From NCBI RefSeq assembly GCF_008641045.1, contig NW_022196223.1:593117-657116 (forward strand): a DNA stretch of 64,000 nucleotides, written 5' to 3'. The stretch's first letter is position 1, and every line of letters begins with the position of its first letter. The notes below the pieces were generated by a model. It did no database searches, was not told where the DNA came from, and saw only the letters and a program-made list of their open reading frames with translations. Source of the DNA: Pistacia vera (taxonomy: Eukaryota > Streptophyta > Magnoliopsida > Sapindales > Anacardiaceae). Below are positions 47,262 through 58,749 of this stretch, in pieces. Both the position numbers and the translations under genes were made by a program.

Positions 47262-49506
47262 GTAATAACCCTAACCCTAACCCTAATTTTGGTTTTTTTG
47301 TCTCGTGTTTGAGCTTTGAGTTCTGTTGTTTTTCTTCGACTCTTTGTTTGTTTCGATTTTTATTTTGTGCTGGAATTTTATGAATTCATTGTTTGATTCG
47401 AGAATTGTTCGCTTGTTTGTGTTATTTAGAGTTTGAATAAGTGGAATAAGTGATTGTTATGATGATTATCTGCTAATTTCATTTCCGTTTACTTAATTAT
47501 GTGTTCACGGATGTCCGTTTAGTTAAGTATGTGTTCACGAACATTTGTTTTGTTTCCGGTTATCAAAGGTTAATTGGGTTATGTTGATCTGGGTAAGATG
47601 TGTTTGTTCTTCGTGATTGATTGGGTATTTTCCTGATCTGGGCTTGTTTTCTTTACTTTGAGGAAAGCCCAAGCATGATCAAACCCTAGATCTGGATTTT
47701 TTTTTTTTTTTTACCCTTTTAGTCCTTTAAATTTTAAGTTCCTATTTTAACCCTAGCCCATACCGGTTCGTAAGTGCGCCTGAAATTGTGGAAAGAAGAT
47801 CCTAGATGGACCTCATCGTATGAGTTAGGATGTTTTGGGCCCACTTGAGCTAGTAGCCCAAGCATAGTCCAGTTCTGGGCCCAGTGGTTTAACATTCTTT
47901 CTTTGAATTTTGCTTGTCATGTAGTGGATTGCTGATGGAAGTTATCAAATGGCAGTTATTATATTTTTAACTGTGAGTGACACCAGTTAAACAAAATGTA
48001 AAATTCTTGTTTGCATGTGTCGTTTTGATACGTAACATGTGGTGGACATTTTAAAATTTTAAATTGGTAGGCAGGTTAATTTGTAAAAAGAAACAAAAAA
48101 ACAAAAAAAAATCATGTCAGGAACAGTGAGTATGTTTCTTACAGCTGGGAAATCTTTATTCTTCGTAATTGTGAAATTATAACCATTTATTTCATGGTCC
48201 CTACATGTAGGCTTGCATGCTACTTGTCTTTCAACAATTTAGATTCTCTGCAATGTCTGTAATAAGTAATTGGGAATGTGATTCTTCATCCATGCATCAC
48301 TTAGTATACAACTATTGGTATTCAACCGAATAACATGGTGCCAGGCATGTTGGTGTTGGAAGCTTGAGAGATAACATGTAGGGATATAAGTTTAATGGAT
48401 TGTGTAGTTTCTGAATTAAACTATAAGGAAATTGGAGAAATATAAGGATATATTTGCAACTACTTGAAAACCGATTATTTGGAGTTCGTCAACCATCCTA
48501 AAATAGAAATAAATGCTTTGAAAACACACTTAATAGTCAAATCCTGTACCACATTTTCTTGAGTACTGGGGATTGGATTTCCCTTGAGCTATCTGAGGAA
48601 TTAAAGAAGAAAATATAAAGCTCTATTTTGGCACTTCTTCAGTCTAATTAAAGACGTACATGCAAAAATTTGTTGTCTTAACTCTTAACATAATCCCTTC
48701 AACTGCCCAAGTAACATTTTGTTGCTTGTCCAAATGGGAGGTGCTGAAAGGTGATACAATTCTTGGACTCATTGATTTTCATTTTCATATTTAATCAAAT
48801 TTGAACATTACATATTGGTTAACCTAGAAACTGTTAGGTTCTCCTTAGAATAGGGAGCCCATGGAAGTACATGATTGCATATCCCAATTTATACAAACTA
48901 ATTGAAATTCATCTTCTAGAAGATTGGCTGTCTATGCTGTACATCTCATGAAACAAAATTTTAATCAGTCCTAGTGATGAAGGCAGTATCAAACAGCACA
49001 ACTTAATTTTTTTTTTTTGCAACTTAAAGTTTGAATAAGCTGAGACATGGTTTTCACCTACCAAATCTTCTTGTGCTATATGCATGGCTTTATGGGATTT
49101 ATATATGTGGATCAATGTTCATCCACTGTAAAACATATGGTTGTTGGGAAGGTTCCTAATGCGTGATGTCTTGTGGTTTGCTATGCTTTCCTCTTAATAT
49201 TTATTTAAGCAGCTATGTTACGTATGATGGTGCATAATAAACATTTTAAAGCTTTTTGTTTAGAATTCAGTCACTACCTGTGCCTTATATTTATTCCCAG
49301 TTAAGCAGCAATGTATCATGTCATGATGCATCTCAAAAAATGAAATCTTTCTGTTACCTTATTTGCCTGGAATCCTTGTGGTATGTTTTCATGATGAGTT
49401 TACCGTAATGACTGGTATGCTTACTTAATTGAATCTTATCAGTTTCCTGTATTCTTCAGCATTCAACTTATGTTGGTTATCTTTGTGTTTATGCTATCCA
49501 ATCCAG
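47262..49506 (+). other. 5'-UTR intron of the DAYSLEEPER-like gene
   Basis: The pyrimidine-rich leader ends CACCACCG and is followed by GTAATAAC (donor at 47262). The only good acceptor near the start codon is ATCCAG at 49501-49506, leaving 21 nt before the ATG at 49528. The 2.2-kb interval has no coding signature. It begins with a short telomere-like run (AACCCTAACCCTAACCCTAA, 47267-47286). Confidence 0.6.
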
Positions 49507-49527
49507 GATATTGCTTATTGAGACACG

Positions 49528-52254
49528 ATGGCAACCACTGAAGAAACACAGCTTGATAACAATGTGCTGATGACTCCAGAAACACAGCCTAATGATGTGT
49601 TGATGACTCCAGAAACGCAGACTAATGACGTGATGATGACCCCAGACACGCAGCCTAATGATGTGATGATTACACATGAAGCACATCCTGATGATGTGAT
49701 GATGACACAAGAAACACAGCCTAATGATGTGATGATGACATCAGAAACACAGCCAAACGATGGGATGATAACTCCAGAAACGCAGCCTAATGAAGTGCTG
49801 ATGACTTCGGAAACACAGGCTAATGATGTGCTGATAACTCCAGAAACACAGCCCAACAATGTGCTGATGACTCCAGAAACACAGTCTAACAATGTGCTGA
49901 TGACTCCAGAAACACAGTTAAACAATGAGCTAGACGTTACGGAGTCACATCCAAACAATGAGCTGGCTATTGCAGACACACAGCTTAACAATGAGCCAGC
50001 AATTTCAGAGACACATCCTAACAATGAGCTAGCAATTCAAGAGACTCATCCTAACAATGAGCTGCCAATTCAGGCGACACATCCTAACAATGAGCTACCA
50101 ATTGAAGAGACGCATCCTAACAATGAGCTAGCAGTTCAAGAGACCCATCCTAACAATGAGCTAGCAGTTCAAGAGACCCATCCTCACAACGAGCTACCAA
50201 TTCCAGAGACACAACCTGATAATATGCTGGCCATTCAAGATACACAGCCTGATAATATGCTGGCCATTCAAGATACACAGCCTAACAATGAGGTGACCAG
50301 TCCAGAAACTCAGCCTAACAAGCGGAGGAAAAAGAAGTCCATAGTCTGGGAGCACTTCACCATAGAAACTGTTAGCGCTGGATGTAGAAGAGCGTGCTGT
50401 AAGCAGTGCAAGCAAAGTTTTGCATACAGCACAGGTTCAAAAGTTGCAGGTACAAGTCACCTCAAACGCCACATTGCGAAGGGAACCTGCCCAGCACTCT
50501 TACGTAATCAGGGTAACAACCAGTTAACCCCATATACCCCAAGGATGGGTGGAAGTGAACCTCCAAAGCGACGCTACCGATCTCCTAGTGTGCCTTACAT
50601 TTCATTTGATCAAGACCGTTGCCGTCATGAAATTGCTAGGATGATCATCATGCACAACTATCCTCTTCATATGGTTGAACATCCTGGATTTATAACCTTT
50701 GTCCAGAATCTTCAGCCCCGGTTTGACAAGGTGAGCTTCAACACTGTCCAAGGGGATTGTGTTGCTACTTACCTGAGAGAAAAGCAAAGCCTCATGAAGT
50801 TCATTGAGGGCATACCTGGACGTTTTTGCCTTACATTGGACTTGTGGACTTCTAGCCAAAGCTTAGGTTATGTGTTTATAACTGGACACTTCATTGATAG
50901 TGAGTGGAGGTTGCAAAAGCGGACTCTCAATGTGGTGATGGAACCTTATCCTGATTCAGACAGTGCTTTTAGCCACGCTGTTGCTGCTTGCCTTGCTGAT
51001 TGGAGTTTGGATGGCAAGCTGTTTTCTCTCACTTTCAGTCATCCACTAAGTGAAGCAGGGCTTGAACAGCTTAGGCCTTTACTATGCATCAAGAATCCCC
51101 TTATTCTTAATGGACAATTGTTGGTTGGGAATTGCATTGCTCGTACTTTTAGCAGCATGGCAAAAGTCGTGTTGGAGGCAGGACAAGGAATTGTCAAGAA
51201 AATTCGTGACAGTGTCAAGTATGTGAAGACTTCAGAGTCTCACGAAGAAAAGTTTCTTGAGCTCAAGCAACAGCTTCAAGTCCCCAGCGAAAAAAGCCTA
51301 TCTATTGATGACCAAACTAAATGGGACACAACATATCAGATGTTGGTGGCTGCTTCAGAGTTGAAGGAAGTCTTTTCTTGTTTGGATACTTCTGATCCTG
51401 ATTACAAGGAAGCCCCATTAATGGAAGACTGGAAACTGATTGAGACTCTATGTGCATTCTTGAAACCTCTTTTTGATTCTGCCAACATTTTGACTACTAC
51501 CACCAACCCAACTGCAATTACATTCTTTCATGAAGCATGGAAGATTCACTCAGACCTGACTCGTGCAGTTACGAATGAAGATCCGTTTGTCAGCGATGTT
51601 ACCAAAGCAATGCTAGAGAAGATTGATAAATACTGGAAGGATTGTTGCCTGGTTTTGGCAATTGCGGTTGTCATGGATCCTCGGTTCAAGATGAAGCTTG
51701 TTGAATTCAGTTTCACAAAACTTTATGGTGAAGATGCTCCCGCATATATCAAGATTGTTGATGATGGGATTCATGAGCTCTTTCAGGAATACGTTGCACT
51801 TCCCCTGCCTCTAACTCCAACCTACACAGAAGAAGGGAATGCCGGGGTCAGTGTGAAGACAGAGGAATCCCAGGGAGGAGGTTTTATGTCAGACAACGGA
51901 CTGACAGATTTTGATATGTACATAATGGAGACTACTAGCCAACACATGAAGTGTGAGCTGGACCAGTATTTGGATGAATCTTTGTTGCCTCGTGTGCATG
52001 ATTTTGATGTGTTGGGTTGGTGGAAACTGAACAAGTTGAAATATCCTACCCTTTCGAAGATGGCTCGTGATATCTTGTCAATACCAGTATCCAGTGTGGT
52101 GCCGGACTCTGTGTTTGATACGGTAAGCAAAGAGATGGATCAGTACAGGAGTTCTTTACGACCAGAGACAGTGGAAGCCCTTATATGTGCGAAGGACTGG
52201 TTCCAGTATGGATCATCTGAAGTATCAAACGCACTTGTGAAAATGGAATTTTAG
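49528..52254 (+). CDS. DAYSLEEPER: DAYSLEEPER-like BED-finger protein, domesticated hAT transposase
   Basis: An uninterrupted 908-codon CDS. Residues about 5-268 are 24 tandem 11-residue repeats of the type ETQPNNVLMTP. A basic stretch RRKKK then leads to a BED zinc finger (about 270-325, with C-x2-C in CKQC and H-x3-H in HLKRH). The central hAT-like region keeps LTLDLWTS (first Asp) but has TFSH where the second catalytic Asp block is expected, and NCIAR where the conserved CAAHILNL-type His block is expected. The C-terminal hAT dimerisation domain is at about 825-895 (WWKLNKLKYPTLSKMARDIL). An intact frame with lost catalytic residues fits a domesticated gene like Arabidopsis DAYSLEEPER, a nuclear DNA-binding protein needed for normal development. 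The start is the first ATG after the 5'-UTR intron. Convergent with the RFS6-like gene. Confidence 0.88.
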   Translation: MATTEETQLDNNVLMTPETQPNDVLMTPETQTNDVMMTPDTQPNDVMITHEAHPDDVMMTQETQPNDVMMTSETQPNDGMITPETQPNEVLMTSETQANDVLITPETQPNNVLMTPETQSNNVLMTPETQLNNELDVTESHPNNELAIADTQLNNEPAISETHPNNELAIQETHPNNELPIQATHPNNELPIEETHPNNELAVQETHPNNELAVQETHPHNELPIPETQPDNMLAIQDTQPDNMLAIQDTQPNNEVTSPETQPNKRRKKKSIVWEHFTIETVSAGCRRACCKQCKQSFAYSTGSKVAGTSHLKRHIAKGTCPALLRNQGNNQLTPYTPRMGGSEPPKRRYRSPSVPYISFDQDRCRHEIARMIIMHNYPLHMVEHPGFITFVQNLQPRFDKVSFNTVQGDCVATYLREKQSLMKFIEGIPGRFCLTLDLWTSSQSLGYVFITGHFIDSEWRLQKRTLNVVMEPYPDSDSAFSHAVAACLADWSLDGKLFSLTFSHPLSEAGLEQLRPLLCIKNPLILNGQLLVGNCIARTFSSMAKVVLEAGQGIVKKIRDSVKYVKTSESHEEKFLELKQQLQVPSEKSLSIDDQTKWDTTYQMLVAASELKEVFSCLDTSDPDYKEAPLMEDWKLIETLCAFLKPLFDSANILTTTTNPTAITFFHEAWKIHSDLTRAVTNEDPFVSDVTKAMLEKIDKYWKDCCLVLAIAVVMDPRFKMKLVEFSFTKLYGEDAPAYIKIVDDGIHELFQEYVALPLPLTPTYTEEGNAGVSVKTEESQGGGFMSDNGLTDFDMYIMETTSQHMKCELDQYLDESLLPRVHDFDVLGWWKLNKLKYPTLSKMARDILSIPVSSVVPDSVFDTVSKEMDQYRSSLRPETVEALICAKDWFQYGSSEVSNALVKMEF
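49543..50330 (+). repeat. Coding 33-bp minisatellite, 24 units
   Basis: It encodes the N-terminal 11-residue repeats of the BED-finger protein. Two subtypes follow each other: a ...NDVLMTP/NDVMMTP group (49543-49910) and a ...NNELAIQ/NNELPIQ group (49915-50215), then NMLAIQ units. Near-identical neighbours such as the two LAVQ units indicate recent unit duplication. Confidence 0.9.
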
Positions 52255-53234
52255 ATTAAGTTTTGGTTAAATCACAGCAGCACATGTATGATTATGGTAG
52301 GTTGGTATGTTAGTTGTAGTTTCTTAATTCTCCATTAGGTTACCATTTGTACCATTCTAAAGGATTGTTTGGATAGTTGGACATGTGAAGATATTTCTAG
52401 AGTAGATGTTGTCATTACATGCACTTTTTTGAAGGTTGGACATTCATCTTGTTACAATAATTAGCTGCTGGAGATGCACTATCTTTTAGCTCCACATCCA
52501 GGGAAAGCTAAGAAGACAAGTGTGCTCACTGCTATCTATTATTTTATTACAAATCATATATGATGGTGGGCAAATTCTGTACTACATTTAATTAGTGTAT
52601 AAAGTTGAGTGTGTGTGTCAACCAGTGAATTAAAGCCGAAACCCGGAACTTGGATGGTTTTCTCCCTATTTCACTTATGGTTATAGCGACTGAGGTGGCA
52701 ACATCGCAATTCTCTTGGCTGTATATTTTTCTCTCACAGCTTAAGTAACTGTCGGATTGTAGCTTCTTGTTAATCATCACAAAAGAGATTTTATAATTTT
52801 AGCTTCTTGTGTACTTTCGTAATTGATGTATGATTGTGTTTGTAAAACAGTACATTGCTGATTGGCGGAAAATGCAGTTAGTTCCATATTTTTTCAGCAT
52901 TTTATCCTCTGGTTTCTCCCTTCGAGGACTTGAGTTTAATGGTTGACAAGGGCACAAACAGGATTATAACAAACAGTAGTAAGCATTACAGCAATCAAAT
53001 TATGAATTCAGATACAACTCTTGAACCTTTGAACATGAGTCAAAGCAAGCACAATAATATTTGGCATACAAAAAGGTTCTAGACAAGAAAAGAGATCTAT
53101 TTCTTCCTCTCACTCGTTACATAAATCTAACAATATATTTTTAGGGGAAAAATGGTAAATGACTTCCATAGCAAACCCCACATTCTTATATCTATATTGA
53201 ACCTTACTTCCTAATCTCTATGCTTAAAACATAT
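52255..53234. other. 3' regions of two convergent genes
   Basis: About 980 bp between the stop codons of the DAYSLEEPER-like and RFS6-like genes. It holds both 3' UTRs; the ends cannot be fixed. No other feature recognised. Confidence 0.6.
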
Positions 53235-55950
53235 TTATAACTCAACATCCACAGAATGAACTTTCTTATCCTCCTCAGGCAATTTATCCAAGCTAAATGT
53301 CACCAACCCAGATGATGAATCATACTGAAATTCAACCTCATTTGAATCCACAATGCACCTTCTAGGCTTTGCTGAGGAATAAGCACCAAACCTGCCACAG
53401 CCTTTAACTTTCATACAAACTTTTGCCACCAACTCATTGCTATTATTCTCCACTCTTACACCATCCCCTTCACCTCCATCTTCAACCTCCAATAGCTTAA
53501 CACCGCCTTTTAGTTCGTAGCTCAGCCCCTCAATAGCACCACCAGAGTTGTACATGTTGATAAGCCCCAATGGTGCAAAACTGAATCCGGGTGCCAAGAC
53601 CTTGATGGGTGTGACAATGAAGATATCATGTTCAAGGACTTTGAGGGACACTGGCAATGCTGCATTGTAAGGGAGTGTGACGAGTTCCCCAGTTCGGTGA
53701 GAATAGATGGCGCAGTCACCGGTCCAGTTAGGGTCCGTGGCAGCTTCTGCAATGAGGTGGACATCGCGGCCCCTTATTTGTCCGGTTAAGGCCTCGCTTT
53801 TGGTTTGGTGAAATGTGTTCTTTCTTGCAGTTGTGTTCCATGCAGCACCTTGGCAATTGTACACCCCTAATACTCCTGTGTACTTGTTCATGTTCCAAAT
53901 CTTCAACAAGCTGAGACCAGGCAAGATTTAGTGAGTAAATTTATCAAAGAATGTCAGAAACATCAACACAATTTCTTATCAAAATGAAATGCATTAATTA
54001 CCTAACACCGTCACGGGAAGGATCAGAGAACAAGCAGTCACAAGTGGGGCGGCCAGGCAAGCGGGATCGAAGAATGGACCCATCAGGCAGCACGAGTTTC
54101 TTCAGTAGCTCAAAGTTGTGTTTCCCAGGTGCATCACTGCTCGAAAATTCAGCCAAGTTAATATAAAAGTACAATCTCTTTTATAAAACTAATGTATTAT
54201 TAGAAATCCGGATGAATACATATATACATAGTCAACTGTACCACATGAATTTATATACATTAATTTGTTTTAGTTTGCACATGAAATATAAAATATATCA
54301 GTAATAAAATGAAGTAAAGGACGAGGACTTTATGAAAATTGTTACCTGACGTAGATGGGGCCACCGCTTATAGCACGAGCTGAACCATGGTATTCCGCGG
54401 CCGGATGAAGCGAATGGAACATGTCCCAATCCGGCTGCATAATTTCTGCCAGAAATACACTATTGTATGCCACTGCCGCTATATGAATTGTGTGTGACGT
54501 TGGATCACGCGGGTAGAAATCATCTGATGCTCTCACCAACGCCGTCTGTTTCGAGCTGTAACCGCACCACATTAGAAAACATCTCAATTTCATCCCTAAA
54601 AATAAAATTGAAAATAAAAATACAGAACGCTACACACCAGTAAAGCGCATCAGTATTGTGGCTCATGCACGCAATGCACCCATTATCCGGGAAGTTCCTC
54701 GCTACAGACGCATCCAGCGCTTGATGATACTGTCTCGTTAACTCAACCCTGCCACCCAATCCCGTTCCCAGCGTCTCCAATATACACTGCGAATCCACCT
54801 TAACTCCGTCTATACCCGCAGACGCCAGATAACTATGCAGCTCGTTGTAAAACTTGTACACATTCTTTGGATTCACCAAACCCAATCCCTGTATCGCCAA
54901 TGCATCACTCTTCCATGAGGGCTCATTCTCCACCACTCCTTTTGACACCATTGGGTACTTCATCAACGACTCGTATTCCTCCATCTCCTTGACTCCGGGA
55001 AGGACTCCACCCCAATACCCCGTGATCGCATGCCACACGTACACGTATTTCAACCCGTGCTTTTGTTTCACAATGTTCACGATATTTTTAATCCCCACCT
55101 TTGGATCTTCCTTGTTTTGGAATTTTTCATTTTCTTTAATTCCAGTCAACCTAAGCAACGGCTGTTGTTTCTTCTCGTTTTCGCCGGAACTGGAGCTGTA
55201 ATCTCCACCCACCGATTGCCAACCGTCGTCGATGATCACGAACTTCGGCGGGGTTCCACCGGCGGCGAGACTCTCCAGCCCAGCCTCTACGCCTTCTTGC
55301 GTTACCTCTTGGTAAAATGCGTCCCACGTGCACCAACCGAAATAGTCGACGATACCTGGCAATTTCTTTTCGTGCCGGAGACGGAAAGTTTTGAGATGTA
55401 ATTTAACGGCCCGGATTGCTTCGGTGATTGTGACGAAAGGATCGGTGCCAGCGTGGAGAAACAAAGAGTGAGTAAACGACGACGCTTTGGTGTCAGCGTC
55501 ACCGCTTTCTAAACACAACTCAAGTTCGTCGTTTTCGTTTCCTTGTAAACACGCGCGGAAGGAGCCTTCGATCAGAGGGAGGAAGACGGTGTAGACAATC
55601 TGATTGTCTTCGTTTCCGTCGACAGATTCGAGGTGGGAACCGTCCTTCGTTTCGACCAATAAAAACTGAGTCTCGAGTGGAATATCTTTGCCTTGGTCAC
55701 CCATTTTCTGAGCCATCCACCATAATTTGAACCTAAAGCACGCCATGAACCGGACGTCTCGCAGAGTTCCTAGAGAGATCACGTGCCTGCTTTTTTCTGC
55801 ATCGAAAGCCGCGCCCAGAAACACTCCCTGGACCGGACCGGACGATGAACCTGATGTCGCGATTACATTGTCCGGTACTCCGGTAAGAATCGTACGATCC
55901 TTTACAATTACTTTCCTCTCGGCGATCCTAACCGCCGGTTTAATCGTCAT
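53235..55950 (-). CDS. RFS6: RFS6/DIN10-type galactinol-sucrose galactosyltransferase family protein
   Basis: Four coding exons on the minus strand, 55950-54638, 54555-54346, 54136-54002 and 53920 region (exact start 53910) to 53235, with GT-AG introns of 82, 209 and 91 nt, give 777 residues. The start MTIKPAVRI matches the usual N-terminus of the DIN10 branch of the raffinose-synthase family (glycoside hydrolase 36). Visible signatures are FRFKLWWMAQ, DYFGWCTWDAFYQEV, FVIIDDGWQS, the nucleophile region GIDGVKVD (Asp near 386, followed by Ser where Val is usual) and the acid/base region RASDDFYPRD (Asp near 449). It ends with a beta-rich GCGRFGAYSS domain. The annotated name is galactinol-sucrose galactosyltransferase; family members have also been described as alkaline alpha-galactosidases, so the substrate is uncertain. 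DIN10 is known as dark- and sugar-starvation-induced in Arabidopsis. Confidence 0.93.
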
Positions 55951-56405
55951 CTCTTCAACTTCTCCTTTGTAAAGTTTCTTCTTCCGTGTCAACTCGGTTT
56001 TCTGCACTTCCGAGTATCACACTATAAAAAAAAAAAAAAAAAACAATTTTTTTTTTTTTTTTTGGGCAGAAATTAACGCAAGTAAAGGACTATATACCTT
56101 AAAAGAGAGAATCGGAAATGTAGGCTTCCGGGAATATCTGCAAATTCCAAGATATGAAACAATGAATAAAGCTTGTTAGCACTTTAAGATATGAAGGTTT
56201 CTTGAAATAAAAAGAAATGAAACGACTGGGGAAAATGATGAATACCAGCAGAAGAAAGTTTCTTGGTAAAAAAATTTAATCTTGAATTTGAAATGTTAAG
56301 AGAAGCAATTGATGCAACAAGTGAATGTGCTGATGATGGCGAATGAATAAAAGAACTGGTATTTATAGTCGGAGATCTGGAACTGTAACATGAATTTGAC
56401 ACCAT
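55951..56405 (-). other. 5' exons of the RFS6-like gene with an optional transit peptide
   Basis: Upstream on the minus strand, an ATG at 56405 opens a frame to a donor after 56246. It encodes about 53 residues rich in Ser/Thr with no Asp or Glu, typical of a plastid transit peptide. A 40-nt exon (about 56141-56102, between TTTGCAG and GTATAT) may follow. Splicing 56246 directly to the acceptor at 56007 (exon from 56006) is in frame with the main CDS. Including the 40-nt exon breaks that frame and leaves the ATG at 55950 as start. Confidence 0.55.
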
Positions 56406-56409
56406 TGTT

Positions 56410-58749
56410 TGTCTCTCTAAAGTTTCCACCCGTCTTCGAGCTTCTTGTCTTCTTGAAAAGTAAAATAAAACCGTTTTTCACGGAAGATTAGACCGCCACG
56501 CTGCTGTACAAAAACCACATGTTCCCTTTCTTTATCAAGATTAATCTCGCATGACACCGGGTTTGAAAATTTTTCCATCAAATTGAGGCTATCGCTCGAC
56601 ACGTGTGCTAAAACAATCAACGCTGATGCATATTAATGTACACGTAGCAATTGGTTTGGGTACATGGAATTTGTACGCAACGGTTACCATGTGCGCTATT
56701 ATCCCTGTGTTAATTATTAAACGTGCTGACTCGTATCCACGTACTCAGTGTCTGTCACGCACCCGCACCGATAAATAAGAAAAGAAACGCGTAACGTCCC
56801 GTTTCGATGATCCCACGTGGCACGAATTGATCAGACCGGTGATGTCTTGTTTTGGTTAACCATGCACAAATTTTCCAAGTCAAAATTTATATTATCTTGG
56901 TATTAATTAATCGGAGCCATTGAAATAGTTGAAACAAGTGTCCACATTGTCTTTCTTGTGCTTGTCAAATTTGGGTAGAGTGTAAAACACGGCCCACAAT
57001 TATCAATCATTGATTCTATTTTGGTGATATAATATGGGCCCGCAATTCTTATGATATGGTTGATTGGTCCATTTTTTTTTAGTTAGTTGTGGGACCTAAT
57101 AATGCAACTGAGCAAATGGGATCACGAATTGGGGCAAGTGGAAGGCATTATGCGTGATCGACCACTTCAATTATTTAGTTGCTTGTTCAAAGTAAGTACA
57201 GTGAAATTGTGAATTATTAAAGACTCGTCTGCCACGTAACTATATTTTTGGATATATAATTCAATTATTGGAGTTGATGATGATGCATGTCAAATTTTTT
57301 TTTTTTTTTTTTTTAATCTGTGCTGAAATATGTCAGGTGTGTCATTTATGAAATTTGGATCATTCAAGTGATAGTTCATTATTCAACAACATCTAGTTTG
57401 CTACTTTCTGAATCCTTTAGGCTTCTTCTTGGGAGAAAATGGGGTTATGCGTAATTTCAAGATGTTAAATAATTGAATTTACTATTTAAATCGTTTACAA
57501 TATTCAACAAAAATCTTTGATCCCGACCAAGTCCCCTGTTGCACTTGACACGAACTTTTCATCACATGGTGGCATGGTGCTTTACTTCACGAAATGTGTA
57601 GATTGCAAAAGAACTATTTTTACTAATACAACAAATTATTATATTATAGACCTATCATATCAATTCCAATAATCGAGTTGATTCCTTCAAAGCTCACCAT
57701 CTGCGTCATGTCATCTCTTTTTAAAAATCATTGTTTTCTGGCCAATTACCAAGACGTTTAGGATTACGACAAAGCAATCTGCCTAAACTTGTTTTATTAG
57801 TTTAAACATGTTTATCACGCCTGCCTTTTTGGATTATCCTCACCTTATATTATATACTATGTTTGCCTCTATTATTTCATTCTGCCACGCCCCCAACTAT
57901 TAAGGATTTAATTCATATACTTTACTCTATTTTTTAATTAAATTCTATGACATTCGTATATGATAATTAAAAAACTAATGCTATCCATATTGTCCCATTT
58001 AATCCCAAATCTCAAGGAAAAATATTGGGTAAAAATTATTCGGGTTAATTAAGTAAAAAATTATTGGGACAAAAATATCTTATCTTGTAGACACACAGAT
58101 CTCTTGTGATATGATGTGTCCCCGACAAATTTGTTTTTTCCATCAGACATACTACCAAAGACGAGATGAACTTACGTAACTTTATTGACTCACTCTCCTT
58201 CTCTTTTTTATCTCCACGAGTTTTCAGCCGTACGAAATGCAAGAGATGGAATGATGGATCTAATTCTAATCCATACTCATTTTCTCAATGTGACATCTGT
58301 TGAAATAAAACGTGGCGTTTTCAGAAAGTGAGTTGAGGGGGAATAAGCAAGGGATATTTTGTAGGGACAAGTAGTGGGTGGTTCGCGAAGGGTGAAACTT
58401 CAATGGAGTGGAGTGTGATGAAGGGTTTAGATGAATCTGGAAAAATGATGAAAGATAATCCTATAAATGTGGTGAATATTCATGATGTGAATGGGGAAAG
58501 ATTTGCTATGTGACCCACAGTGGAGACAGCGGCCCGCCCAGAGGGTTCAATCGTGATGATGATTGGTTATTGATAAAGTGAGTTCTTGGATTGTCAAAAA
58601 TATCTAATGATATAGTCCTACAGAGGAGCAGTGTTGGTATCATGTGGGGGAAAGAAAATGACAATTTTATCCCTAATATCTGGCTTAAACTACTTTAGTC
58701 TTATAAAAATTTTTATTAACGTTTTAATCCCTATTAGACTATTAGTAAT
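56410..58749. other. Promoter side of the RFS6-like gene and spacer
   Basis: Several ACGTG-core motifs occur at 56580-56830 (for example CCACGTGGCAC near 56814, ACACGTG near 56599, CCACGTACTC near 56738), the core of G-box/ABRE elements bound by bZIP factors. These would suit a stress- or starvation-responsive gene. No other gene recognised; poly(T) at 57295-57315. Confidence 0.5.

Noticed and set aside
47267..47286. Interstitial telomere from a chromosome fusion
   Set aside because: Only about three CCCTAA units at a leader-intron junction of a gene, so a telo-box cluster is the simpler reading.
49515..50024. Long minus-strand frame (169 codons) of Cys/Ser/Val-rich repeats
   Set aside because: It is the antisense shadow of the 33-bp coding minisatellite of the plus-strand gene.
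54854..55401. Plus-strand frames over the first large exon of the RFS6-like gene
   Set aside because: Antisense shadows of a well-supported GH36 coding exon.
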